A stretch of DNA of 35,024 nt. Origin: Pseudomonadota bacterium. GTDB lineage: Bacteria > Pseudomonadota > Gammaproteobacteria > Steroidobacterales > Steroidobacteraceae. The stretch is from positions 1 through 35,024 of the forward strand of contig JAKBCE010000034.1 of NCBI GenBank assembly GCA_021808195.1, in the 5' to 3' direction. Within the stretch, counting starts at the first letter, position 1. Each line of letters begins with the position of its first letter. Positions 24,544 through 33,390 of this stretch are shown in pieces. The position numbers were made by a program, and so were the translations under genes. The notes under the pieces are model-generated. The model was not told where the DNA came from. It ran no database searches and worked only from the letters and a program-made list of their open reading frames with translations.

Positions 24544-24571
24544 CCTATAACGTTTAACTCTAGGCGATCAA
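24544..24571 (-). promoter_or_regulatory. Candidate promoter and LacI-type operator for the TonB receptor operon
   Basis: On the minus strand TTGATC (24566-24571), 16 bases, then TATAGG (24544-24549). The 9-mer TTAAACGTT (24549-24557), with the AACGTT centre typical of LacI-family operators, abuts and overlaps the -10 box. The same 9-mer recurs in front of the LacI gene. The leader to the ATG is about 105 bases. Confidence 0.45.
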
Positions 24572-24940
24572 TGTGAACGGGCGATTACAGCCGCGCACAG
24601 CGGTTGGCTACGGCTCCTGCTGCGCAGGTCCACCGATCACAGCGATCGGTTGCGCCGAACCTCCGGTTCCGGGAAGAAGCCGCTTTGGCTCCGCATGACA
24701 TACGTAACGCTCCGTGGACGTGTTACATGCTGTGCTCACGCCGTTCGAGGCTAAAATCGCCTCCCAGACCTGCCTCCTGGTGCGACTTCACAGCCCGATT
24801 CACTCAGGAGTGCGCACCTGCTCGAATCAATTTCCGCGCCTTCGGCGTCTCGCGCCGGTTCGGTCCACGCCGGTACCTGGCGATGGTGATACGCCGCGTT
24901 GATCGCGCAACCGATTCGCCACTGACAGCGGCACTTTTAA

Positions 24941-24977
24941 TTAAACGTTCTTGTAGCCACTGCAGCCGGGATATACT
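24941..24977 (+). promoter_or_regulatory. Candidate promoter and LacI-type operator for the LacI operon
   Basis: The 9-mer TTAAACGTT (24941-24949) lies just before a weak -35 (TTGTAG, 24951-24956) and a good -10 TATACT (24972-24977), 57 bases before the LacI start. Its position fits autorepression. Between this site and the receptor promoter the 24434-25034 gap shows no gene. Confidence 0.45.
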
Positions 24978-25034
24978 TGCCACCCCCTGCTCTCTCAAGC
25001 ACGGACTCGACGGACAGCGCGCAGCGATGGTGCA

Positions 25035-26009
25035 ATGGCAACGATTAAACACGTAGCGGCGAAAGTCGGTGTTTCGGTCGCCACGGTGTCGAATGCCTTG
25101 AATGGCAAGAGGAATGTGGGTTCGGCCGTACGGCGCAAAGTGTTGAGCGCCGCCAAGGAGCTCGGTTACCGCCCGCACCGTGCGGCACAAGCAATGCGCA
25201 CCGGACGCACGAGTGCGATCGGCCTGGTCCTGCCAGACCTGACTAACCCGTTCTTCTCGCAGCTCGCTCAGGCGATCGAGAACAGGGCGCGCAGACTCGG
25301 ATTACTGGTTTGCCTCGTCGACAGCGAAAATTGCGCACAGGGAGAAACTGAGGGATTCAAGTTACTTGCTCAGCACGGAGTCGACGGCCTCATCTGGTGT
25401 CCGGTCGGTGCGCGATTGCCGCCACTGCTGCGCGAGCTGCAACGTCCGATTGTACTCATCGACCGGCCTAGACCGGGCTTTGCGGTCATTCATTCGAACA
25501 ACTACATGGGTGGTCGGCTGCTGGCCAAGCACGCACTGCAGAAAGGCCATTCGCGAGTCGGCCTATTGTCTGGACCTCGCGTCCTCGCGAGCGCTCAGCA
25601 ACGTCGCAACGGGTTCGTCACTGCCTTCCCCCTCGGCATCGAGATCGCCTGGGAGGTACGGGTCGGATTCGACGGCTTGCTGTCCCGTGATGCACGTGAT
25701 GCGCTGCTGCGTCGGCGCGGAGCGACGCTAATTGTCGCTGGAAACGACCTGATTGCGATTGGCGCCGCCCGTTTCCTTGCCGATCAGGGAATAAGTGTTC
25801 CTGAGGAGGTCTCGATCATGGGTTTCGACGATATCAGCTGGGCAAATATCGTGACCCCGCGCCTGACGACGATCGCCCAGCCGCTGGTGTCAATGGGCGA
25901 GCGTGCCGTCGAAGTCCTGCAGCTGCAGATGTCTGGCACGACCGTCGAGCGTCGACCCATGATATTCGACGTATCGCTCATCGAGCGCGACTCCGTCAAG
26001 AGCATCTAA
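25035..26009 (+). CDS. LacI-family transcriptional regulator
   Basis: A 324-residue repressor. Residues 3-48 form the LacI helix-turn-helix (IKHVAAKVGVSVATVSNALN) and hinge helix (RPHRAAQAMRTGRT). The periplasmic-binding-like core follows from IGLVLPDLTNPFFSQL to the typical C-terminal IMGFDDISWANIVTPRLTTIAQP. It is the first gene of an operon with ribokinase, permease and nucleoside hydrolase, so a pentose, nucleoside or related metabolite is the probable effector. Operators are proposed upstream of it and of the divergent receptor operon. The ribosome-binding site is weak. Confidence 0.94.
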   Translation: MATIKHVAAKVGVSVATVSNALNGKRNVGSAVRRKVLSAAKELGYRPHRAAQAMRTGRTSAIGLVLPDLTNPFFSQLAQAIENRARRLGLLVCLVDSENCAQGETEGFKLLAQHGVDGLIWCPVGARLPPLLRELQRPIVLIDRPRPGFAVIHSNNYMGGRLLAKHALQKGHSRVGLLSGPRVLASAQQRRNGFVTAFPLGIEIAWEVRVGFDGLLSRDARDALLRRRGATLIVAGNDLIAIGAARFLADQGISVPEEVSIMGFDDISWANIVTPRLTTIAQPLVSMGERAVEVLQLQMSGTTVERRPMIFDVSLIERDSVKSI

Positions 26010-26040
26010 GGGGAATCCATACCGTGCAGGAGCGCTCCGC

Positions 26041-26997
26041 ATGACACGCCGTCCCCGCATCGTGGTCGTAGGCAGCGTCAATACGGATCTTCAGTTTCTG
26101 TGCCGGACACTGCCACGAGCAGGGGAAACCGTGTTTGGCTCGGAGTTTGGCATCGGCTTCGGCGGCAAAGGGGCCAATCAAGCGGTCGCCGCCAGCCTCT
26201 GTGGGGCGGAGGTGACGATCATCGCCGCCGTGGGCGCGGATCTGTTCGGCACGGAAGCGGTGCGCAACTTGACTTCCCATGGGATCGATACGGCCGCTGT
26301 TCGGGTGATCTCCAATGTCGCCACCGGCAGCGCTTTGATCCTGGTCGAACAGAGCGGGGAAAATCGTATCGTCGTCGTCCCCGGTGCGAATGAACAGCTG
26401 ATGCCGGCGGACGTCGGTGCCGCGCAGGACCGGATTGCCGCCGCCGACATGGTCCTCGTACAGTTCGAGGTCCCTCTGCAGACGGTGCAGGCGACCGTAT
26501 GCCTCGCACAATCGCACCGCGTGCCGTGCTTGGTCAACCCAGCACCCGCGCTGCCGGTTCCTCTGGCCGAACTCGCTGGGGCGGAGTATTTGATCCTCAA
26601 TGAATCGGAGGCACAGCTGCTCAGCCGGCACAACGGTGGGACGGACGGCGATTTAGAGCGCTGCCTGGACGTGTTGCTCGCGAGCGGTCTGCGCAGAATC
26701 GTGCTGACTCTCGGCGCCAGAGGCGCGGTGCTCGCTTCGGCGGACGCGCGCACGCCGATCTCTCCATTTGCAGTGTCCGCGATTGACACGACCGGCGCCG
26801 GTGATGCGTTCATCGGCAGCCTCGCAACTTTTTTGAGCGAGGGCATGACGGAAGCCGATGCCGCGCGGCGCGCAAGCCTTTATGCGGCATTGTCAGCCAC
26901 TAGACGCGGCGCGCAACAGTCGTTTCTGGGGCGCGCAGAATTCGAGGCAGAGCTGCGCAAATGGGCGGCGGCCAGCAACCACCGCACCGAGGGTTGA
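26041..26997 (+). CDS. rbsK: Ribokinase-family (PfkB) sugar kinase
   Basis: A 318-residue cytoplasmic kinase, predicted to convert ribose to ribose-5-phosphate with ATP. The family motifs are GSVNTD (11-16), GGKGANQAVA (41-50), the NPAPA segment (166-170), NESE (187-190) and the catalytic DTTGAGDAF (249-257) with Asp255. GGAG lies 8 bases before the ATG. It is 31 bp after lacI and 5 bp before the permease gene. A nucleoside or deoxyribose kinase is an alternative, but the neighbouring nucleoside hydrolase favours ribose. Confidence 0.88.
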   Translation: MTRRPRIVVVGSVNTDLQFLCRTLPRAGETVFGSEFGIGFGGKGANQAVAASLCGAEVTIIAAVGADLFGTEAVRNLTSHGIDTAAVRVISNVATGSALILVEQSGENRIVVVPGANEQLMPADVGAAQDRIAAADMVLVQFEVPLQTVQATVCLAQSHRVPCLVNPAPALPVPLAELAGAEYLILNESEAQLLSRHNGGTDGDLERCLDVLLASGLRRIVLTLGARGAVLASADARTPISPFAVSAIDTTGAGDAFIGSLATFLSEGMTEADAARRASLYAALSATRRGAQQSFLGRAEFEAELRKWAAASNHRTEG

Positions 26998-27002
26998 TCG
27001 CG

Positions 27003-28004
27003 ATGTTCATCGTGCACAGTTACACCCTCGCAGTCGTGCTCACCGTGATCACGATGCTCTGCTGGGGATCTTGGGCCAATACACGCAAGCTCGCAGCGAC
27101 GAGTTGGCGCTTTGAGCTGTTCTACTGGGATTACGCTCTCGGGGTGCTGCTCAGTGCGCTCGCCTTTGGCATCACGCTCGGCAATGCAGGCCAGCTTGGC
27201 CGGCATTTCATCTCTGACCTCGAGCAGGCGAGCGCCTTCAGTCTGACTCACGCGGCGTTCGGCGGCGTGGTGTTCAATCTCGCCAACATCATGCTGGTCG
27301 CGGCGATCGAAATCGCGGGGATGGCGGTAGCCTTTCCGGTCGGCATCGGCTTGGCGCTCGTGCTCGGAGTGATCCTGAACTACCTGGCGGCTCCGGTGGG
27401 CGATCCGACGCTCCTCGCCATGGGGGTCGCGCTGGTGGTGATGGCGATCGCATTGGACGCGGAGGCGTACCGCCGCCAGTCGCGGCATTCGGTGCGCCTC
27501 AGCATCAAGGGCTTGCTGCTTGCCCTTGCCAGCGGAGTGTTCATGGGCATCTTTTACCGCTTCGTCGCCGTAGCGATGTACCCCGATGCGGCCCGGCCCA
27601 TTGCCGGTCTGATGGGTAGTTACGCTGCCGTTTTCATATTCGCCGGCGGGGTGTTTCTGAGCACCTTCTTTTGGAACACCCTTGCCATGCGATTTCCGGC
27701 GATGGGCATTCCGGTCCCTTTCTCGGACTATTGGCGGGGCACTCTGCGCTCGCACCTCGCCGGGGTGCTCGGCGGGCTGGTATGGGGTTGTGGAATGTCG
27801 CTGAGTATCATTGCCGCGAGTCGCGCCGGCTTTGCGATCTCCTACGGCCTCGGGCAAGGCGCGACAATGATTGCAGCGCTCTGGGGTGTGTTCGTCTGGA
27901 AGGAATTCCGCGATCCGGCGCGTGGGGTCCCCGCGCTGCTCTGCGCGATGTTCCTGTGTTTCATCGCGGGCCTGGCACTGATCGTCCTGGCACGAACGAC
28001 TTGA
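27003..28004 (+). CDS. GRP/DMT-superfamily sugar permease
   Basis: A 333-residue inner-membrane carrier of about ten spans. It opens with YTLAVVLTVITMLCWGSWANTRKL, a pattern of the glucose/ribose porter (RbsU/GRP) branch of the drug/metabolite transporters, related to plant ureide permeases. Repeated small-residue helices include FNLANIMLVAAIEIAGMAVAFPVGIG and the matching second-half helix SLSIIAASRAGFAISYGLGQG, consistent with an internal duplication. The start ATG at 27003 is 5 bases after the kinase stop. In this operon ribose or another nucleoside breakdown product is the most likely cargo, although an intact nucleoside cannot be excluded. Confidence 0.85.
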   Translation: MFIVHSYTLAVVLTVITMLCWGSWANTRKLAATSWRFELFYWDYALGVLLSALAFGITLGNAGQLGRHFISDLEQASAFSLTHAAFGGVVFNLANIMLVAAIEIAGMAVAFPVGIGLALVLGVILNYLAAPVGDPTLLAMGVALVVMAIALDAEAYRRQSRHSVRLSIKGLLLALASGVFMGIFYRFVAVAMYPDAARPIAGLMGSYAAVFIFAGGVFLSTFFWNTLAMRFPAMGIPVPFSDYWRGTLRSHLAGVLGGLVWGCGMSLSIIAASRAGFAISYGLGQGATMIAALWGVFVWKEFRDPARGVPALLCAMFLCFIAGLALIVLARTT

Positions 28005-28117
28005 CGGTATCGCTCCGTAGGCACGATTACCTTGCGCGGCCGATCAGTCCGCACGGCCTCGCCCCCCGTGGCAGCTCCGATCGATTCACTGCGGGATGAT
28101 CCAGGAGAGTGGCTCAT

Positions 28118-29335
28118 ATGAACATCCGGTGTTTGAGTGTGAGGTGGTTTGCAGCGTTGTGCATTGCATTGCTCGGCGCGCAGTGCCTGCTTGCCGGCGC
28201 GGCAGCAGCTCCGGCCGCTGTCGCCGGAGCTCGTCCCAAAGTGATTCTGGACGAGGACGAGATGGGCCCCGGCGGCACGAACATCCAAGCCACCTTGATG
28301 CTTGCACAGGACAAGGCGATCAACCTGCTCGGCATCACCGTCCCCACGGGTGACGGCTGGCAGCCGGAGGAGATCGAGCACGTGCTGCGGGCGTTGCAGA
28401 TCGCTCATCGTGCCATTGCAGTATATCCGGGTGCGATGTTTCCGCTGCTCAATACCCGCCGCCGAGAACGAGTGTGGCAGAAGCTGTACGGTGAGCTGTT
28501 TTACGACGGCGCCTACATGAGCCACTGGCCCTCCGAAGGCACCGACGACTGGACTGCGCTGCATCCGCAGCGGCCCTATTGGGTCCCTGCACTTCCAGAG
28601 GGCGAGCCGACCACCCACGCCCATCGTAAACGGGCCGTACGGTTCATGATCCAGATGGTGCACAAATATCCGCACCAGGTCACGATCATCGCAGCCGGTC
28701 CCTTGACCGACCTGGCGCTTGCCGCAAAGCTCGACCCGCGGTTTGCCTCGTTAGCGAAAGCACTGGTGTTCATGGGCGGCAGTTTCAACCCACAGCCGGC
28801 GAACACCCCGTTCGCGCGCGCCGCGGACTACGTGAACTCACCTCGCGTCGAGTTCAACATGCGCTTCGACCCGGAGGCCGCATCGATCGTTCTGCACCAG
28901 CCCTGGCACGAAATTACCGAAGTACCGCTCGACGCCACGAGCCCTACACTGATGACGAGGCAGCTCTTGCAGCAAATCGCGCACGGGGGTGCCCCGTTCG
29001 ATCACTACCTCGGCCGCTTCGGGCAGGTGTATCCACTCTGGGACGAGACGGCCGTCGCCGTCTGGCTGGATCCAGCGCTCATTACCGCCGCGACGATGAT
29101 GCGGGTCGACGTCGATACCAGCTTCACCGCGAACTACGGTGCCACGCTCAGCTGGCCGGTCGGCCACGGCCCGAATCTCGGCGAACGACCGGTTCGGGTC
29201 GTCACCGCCGTCGATGTGCCGCGCTTGAACCAACTCGTCGTTCGCTTACTCACCGCGCCGAAACCCATCGCGATTTGGCGCTCCCGCCACATGCACATCC
29301 GCCGTCCGAGGTCCACGCGTCACCGACACCATTGA
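28118..29335 (+). CDS. Exported nucleoside hydrolase-family protein with altered Asp cluster
   Basis: A 405-residue protein with a signal peptide (FAALCIALLGAQCLLAGAAAA). The family first strand VILDEDEMGPGGTN (about 43-55) replaces the classical DTDxGxDD: the leading Asp pair is kept, but the DD pair that helps bind Ca is absent. Other family parts are clear: IIAAGPLTDLALA, LVFMGGSF, VEFNMRFDPEAASIVL and the late WDETAVAVWLDPALI, which supplies an Asp. Expected role: split nucleosides to base and ribose in the periplasm. I chose the ATG at 28118 because AGGAG ends 10 bases upstream, whereas the GTG at 28109 is too close. The C-terminus is His/Arg-rich. It lies 113 bp after the permease and is the last gene of the operon. 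Confidence 0.85.
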   Translation: MNIRCLSVRWFAALCIALLGAQCLLAGAAAAPAAVAGARPKVILDEDEMGPGGTNIQATLMLAQDKAINLLGITVPTGDGWQPEEIEHVLRALQIAHRAIAVYPGAMFPLLNTRRRERVWQKLYGELFYDGAYMSHWPSEGTDDWTALHPQRPYWVPALPEGEPTTHAHRKRAVRFMIQMVHKYPHQVTIIAAGPLTDLALAAKLDPRFASLAKALVFMGGSFNPQPANTPFARAADYVNSPRVEFNMRFDPEAASIVLHQPWHEITEVPLDATSPTLMTRQLLQQIAHGGAPFDHYLGRFGQVYPLWDETAVAVWLDPALITAATMMRVDVDTSFTANYGATLSWPVGHGPNLGERPVRVVTAVDVPRLNQLVVRLLTAPKPIAIWRSRHMHIRRPRSTRHRHH

Positions 29336-29524
29336 AGCCGACTTCACGGCTTTCGGCGTAAAAGCCCAGTCAATCGCAAGAATTCCGAGACTCCACGGTG
29401 CGAGGTGTCCGCGCAGCCGTCGCTGGGCATAGACGTGCCCGCAACGCTCAGGGGCTCGGACCTGCATCGGCAGATGTCTCGCCGGTGACAGCCTGGGTTC
29501 CGCCTGCACACGGCGGGATGCTGT

Positions 29525-32500
29525 TCAGCGCAGCGGCAAGCCCACCCCGTCGATGGAAAACGCCGCCCAGAAGTACGGCGAGGCGTAGCGCCTGGAGTGC
29601 AGCATCGCGAGCTGCGCTGCACGCAATGCAGCCGCCGGCGCCAGCCGCCGCCGCAGCAGGTTCACGTAGAAGTGCCGCATGAACTGCTCACTCGCCCGGT
29701 CCTGCACCCGCCACAAAGTACCGACCACCGCATGCGCGCCCGCGAGCAGGAACGCGCGGAACAGCCCGTCGAGCCCTTCGCCCGGCACCGCGCGCCCGCC
29801 GAGCGTCCGACAACTGCTCAACACCACCAGATCAACGGGCATGTGCAGCGCATAGACCTCGCGCAGCCACAGCACCCCCTGTGCGCGTGAGCCGTTGCGA
29901 TGAAACAGCCTCAGCACCAGTCCGGAGAATGCTGGATGGGCGGCATCGAGCAGGGTGTGCACTGCGAAATGCGCCACGGCCACACGCCGCCAGTCGGTTT
30001 GCTGCACCGAGTGCACGGAGGCGGCAAAGCCGAGGTGCAAGACGGCTCGCCCTGCGCTCAGGTGCGCGATCGCAAGCGCCTCGGTCCGTGAGGCCGGCAG
30101 TCGTTGCAGATGCGCCAGACGGGCCTCGGGGGCCCAGCTGAGGCGACCGGCAGTTCCAGCCCGGGCGGCCGGATGCACCCCGGCCGCAAAACGCCGATCG
30201 CGGCGGCTGTACACCGGGTCGGCATAGAGGTCGATCTGGCCACCAAGAGCGGGCGGGTGCTCGCGCGTCAGCGCGCCGAGCACCGAGGCGGACGGCTCTT
30301 GCAGAACCGCCGCAGACTCGATGAGCGCCCCGCTCGCGCCGGGCGGGCGCAGCGCCGCGAACGGCACGCCGAACAGCGGACCATCCGCCACGACATACAT
30401 GGTCTCGATGCCCCGCAGCTGCGCCTGTCGGGGCAACAGTTGCGCCCCCAACTCATCGTCCAGCCGCCGCACGTTCGCATCCGCTGCCGCAATGCGCGTC
30501 ACGCGCTGCTGAAGAGTCTCACCGCCAACCGTGCGCGATCGTGCGGTCAGCGCCGCACGCAGCGCCTGCACCTCCGGTTCGAGTCGATGCTGACCCACCA
30601 GCGGCAACGTCGTGATCGTATGGCGGCGGATGAGCCAAGCGTAGCCGCGTTGCGCGCCGATCCAATATTCGAGCACGGCTGCATGGGCAGCGAGCACCTG
30701 CCGCTGCAGCTGCCGCAGGCCCTCCGGATGGACATCGGCGAGCGCGGCGTAGCGACCGCTGCGGGCACGAGCCAGGGTCTCAAGCGTCGCGCTCACGCGG
30801 CGCAGCTTGCGGATCTGGCGGCGCACCTCGGCAAAACGCGCCGCACTGGCCTGCGGCTCCTGCAGCAGGTCGCGCCAGTCGGCATACGCAACATCCAACT
30901 GGGCCGTCGTGTGGCGAATCCGGCGCACCAGACCGGCGCCGAGCAGTGCGGCATCCACGCGTCCCGCGCCATGCAGCGCATCGAGCAAGGAGCGCGCCCG
31001 GGCGCGCTCGACCATGCGCAGCGCGGCGCGCCCGAAGCCCTGACCCGGATGGTCCCGCCGCAGCGCCATCAGGATTCTCACGCCAAGATCATAATAACCA
31101 TGCTCGGAGGCGAAATATTCCGTGCGCAGCCGTTCGGTGGTCACCGTCTTGCGGACCGTGCCGATGAGCGCGACGGCCTGCTCGATCCGGTGTTCGGCCG
31201 GCGCAAGGCGGCCCTGACGCCAATCGAGTCGCGCGAGGCTGCCTTGGGCCCGCGCTGCGGTGAGCGGACTGTAGAGCTGCCTCGCCAATGCCAGCGCACG
31301 AAGGTAATCGGCGCGCGCGTGCACGGTGTTGCCGAGCCGTGTCGCCTCATCGCCGAGGGCAAGCCAGGCGGTTGCCTCGCTGTCGAGTTGACCGATATGG
31401 CGGGCAAGCTGCGCCGCCTCGCGAAACGCCGCCTGCGCGCGCTTCGGCTGACCGAGCGCGGCCTCATCGCGACCGAGCTCGAGCAGCAGTGCCGCGTGCT
31501 GGCGCGGCAGGCCCGCCCGTACCGCGCGCGCAATGCCCCGCTGGTCTTGCGCGAGTGCCGCGCGCAACTCGCCGCTGTGGCGCTTGACCACCGCCGAGTC
31601 CATCAGTACCCGAAACAGCGCCGTGTCGTCGTGGGCAGCGGTCGCGATCTGCTTCGCCCGGTGCAATGCGCTGCGCGCCTCGGCCGGCTCGCCGAGCGTC
31701 ACATAGAGCTCACCGAGACCGATCCAGTCACGCGCCTCGCTGTCGGGGTACGGGTAGCGACGTACGCTGTGCAGCGCGCGCTGGAAGTCGGCGAAGGCTC
31801 GATTGAAATTCCCCCGATCGCGCTGCAGCTCGGCCATCAGCTCGAAGTTGTAATCGACGCCTTTGCCATCACCGATCTCGCGGGCGATCGTCAGGGACTG
31901 CCGGGCGGTGCGCAATGCCAGACCCGTGCGCCCGATCTGCTCGTACACGCCGGCCAGATTGCCAAGAATGATGTCCTCGCCCTGACGCTCCCCGAGCGCC
32001 CTCGCGAGGGCGAGCGCCTGCCGCTCGGCACGGATCGCCTCGCCATAACGGGCCCGGTACTGGCAGACCAGACCGAGCGCAAACAGCGTGTACTCCTGGT
32101 CCGCCCGGTCTTGACCGTAAGGCAGCCGCGCGGCCGCGCGTGCCAGCCGCAGCGCCGCGTGATAGTGAGCGAGTTCGTAGGTGTCGAGCCGCGCCTCATC
32201 CGGAAGCGCCACCCGCAACACCCAGACGTCCCCGCTCCGGCGCGCCATCGCGACCGCGGCGCGGTAGTTGCGCAGTGCGCCGGGCCACGCCGTACTGGGC
32301 CCCTGCAATTGCGCCCACTCGGCGCGTGCCAGCCGCTGCTCCGCCTGGCTGCGCAGGCGATCAGAGGACGTCGCCGGGCGCGGCGCCGAAACGCGGATCG
32401 TGCCGCTAGCCTGCCGGGCGTCGCAGCAGTGCACAAAGAAGCCGATTGTGACGCCAAAGGTACCGCCGGCTGTGCTCACCAGCGTCACGTGCAGCACGCA

Positions 32501-32788
32501 ATCGACACCGCTCTGACAATAGCGCGGCGTGTGTGCTCGGCCGTCTGGCGTGCGCAAGTGCACCAGCACCGGGCCAACTGTCTGGCGGATGCGCAGACGA
32601 ACCACATCACCTCGGGGCACCTGCACGCGAAACCGTTCCGGATGCTGCACGCCCACTCGATACGCGACCCGTTCAGCGCCACGCAGCGTGATAGCGCCCG
32701 GATCCGCGCGGGCCACTCCCCCCAGGAGCGCAACAGCCGCTCCGTATACGCACAGCGCCAGCCTATGGCTCCAATGTGTCCGGATCAC
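29525..32788 (-). CDS. Exported TPR-CHAT caspase-like protein
   Basis: About 1087 residues. The start is taken at GTG 32786-32788, where AGGA precedes a clean signal peptide (LALCVYGAAVALLGGVARA); an upstream GTG at 32833 is possible. Residues about 30-150 form a beta-sandwich, PPC-like, with Cys pairs (CQSGVDC, HCCD). Residues about 150-600 are tetratricopeptide-like helix pairs with Ala/Leu-Gly-x-x-Tyr patterns. The C-terminal CHAT domain has catalytic His944 (HFAVHT) and Cys993 (VVLSSCRT) and the ending PYFWAAFSIDG, so protease activity is predicted. Substrate unknown. The gene faces the Tat-exported phosphoesterase gene across 602 bp and converges with the nucleoside hydrolase gene; the 189-bp gap at its end has one small hairpin (GGCTTT/AAAGCC, about 29351-29369). 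Confidence 0.9.
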   Translation of the reverse strand: MIRTHWSHRLALCVYGAAVALLGGVARADPGAITLRGAERVAYRVGVQHPERFRVQVPRGDVVRLRIRQTVGPVLVHLRTPDGRAHTPRYCQSGVDCVLHVTLVSTAGGTFGVTIGFFVHCCDARQASGTIRVSAPRPATSSDRLRSQAEQRLARAEWAQLQGPSTAWPGALRNYRAAVAMARRSGDVWVLRVALPDEARLDTYELAHYHAALRLARAAARLPYGQDRADQEYTLFALGLVCQYRARYGEAIRAERQALALARALGERQGEDIILGNLAGVYEQIGRTGLALRTARQSLTIAREIGDGKGVDYNFELMAELQRDRGNFNRAFADFQRALHSVRRYPYPDSEARDWIGLGELYVTLGEPAEARSALHRAKQIATAAHDDTALFRVLMDSAVVKRHSGELRAALAQDQRGIARAVRAGLPRQHAALLLELGRDEAALGQPKRAQAAFREAAQLARHIGQLDSEATAWLALGDEATRLGNTVHARADYLRALALARQLYSPLTAARAQGSLARLDWRQGRLAPAEHRIEQAVALIGTVRKTVTTERLRTEYFASEHGYYDLGVRILMALRRDHPGQGFGRAALRMVERARARSLLDALHGAGRVDAALLGAGLVRRIRHTTAQLDVAYADWRDLLQEPQASAARFAEVRRQIRKLRRVSATLETLARARSGRYAALADVHPEGLRQLQRQVLAAHAAVLEYWIGAQRGYAWLIRRHTITTLPLVGQHRLEPEVQALRAALTARSRTVGGETLQQRVTRIAAADANVRRLDDELGAQLLPRQAQLRGIETMYVVADGPLFGVPFAALRPPGASGALIESAAVLQEPSASVLGALTREHPPALGGQIDLYADPVYSRRDRRFAAGVHPAARAGTAGRLSWAPEARLAHLQRLPASRTEALAIAHLSAGRAVLHLGFAASVHSVQQTDWRRVAVAHFAVHTLLDAAHPAFSGLVLRLFHRNGSRAQGVLWLREVYALHMPVDLVVLSSCRTLGGRAVPGEGLDGLFRAFLLAGAHAVVGTLWRVQDRASEQFMRHFYVNLLRRRLAPAAALRAAQLAMLHSRRYASPYFWAAFSIDGVGLPLR

Positions 32789-33152
32789 TGGTCTTGGCTT
32801 CCTAAGGCGACCACGATCAAGCGTAAACGCCACCCGAACCGCACGTCAAATGCCAACAGCTCCGCGACTGGGCAGTGCGCGTATCCGCCTGCTCGAGGCA
32901 GCAAGGACGCAGTGTGACCTTCGGACCCGACATCCAGTGAGCGGCTCGCACACAGACTGCGAATGAACGGCACAGCCTGTCCCGCTTGCTCGGCGCGAAT
33001 GGGCCGCAGTCTCACCAGCTGTCCGCTCGGTCGACACCGCGATGCACCCGACCCCAGCTCGTGCACAACAGCAGACGGAGCGCATCAGGCTTGGGCACGT
33101 GGTGCCCGCCTTGCGCCACCCTGACAGCACCTGGCCGCCGCGCGAACCGAGG

Positions 33153-33166
33153 TCAGGCAAGCCTGA
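33153..33166. promoter_or_regulatory. Palindrome in the CHAT/phosphoesterase divergent region
   Basis: TCAGGC-AA-GCCTGA is a perfect 6-2-6 palindrome within the 602-bp gap 32789-33390 between the two divergent genes. Otherwise that gap shows no convincing gene, promoter or RNA; open frames there look like chance in high-GC DNA. Confidence 0.3.
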
Positions 33167-33390
33167 AGTGGATTATCTGCGCGGGGCGGCCGGACCGCTT
33201 CATCGCCCGAAGGCGCGCCCGGGGGCAAGACCGGTGAGTGGGCTATCGCAGAGAAACTCCTCGCGGCAGCGTCCGGCATCGATTCCTGTCCCATCCGGCA
33301 CGCACAGCGGCTAAACTCGCGCTGCCAACCTGCCGCAGGGGGCGAACAGCCCTCGCTGTGGCCGTTTTCGTCTGCAGGAGGACAATGAGG

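Noticed and set aside
30104..32917. Very long plus-strand frame opposite the CHAT gene
   Set aside because: It is antisense to a clear TPR-CHAT gene and is Arg/Gln/His-rich, a typical high-GC antisense frame.
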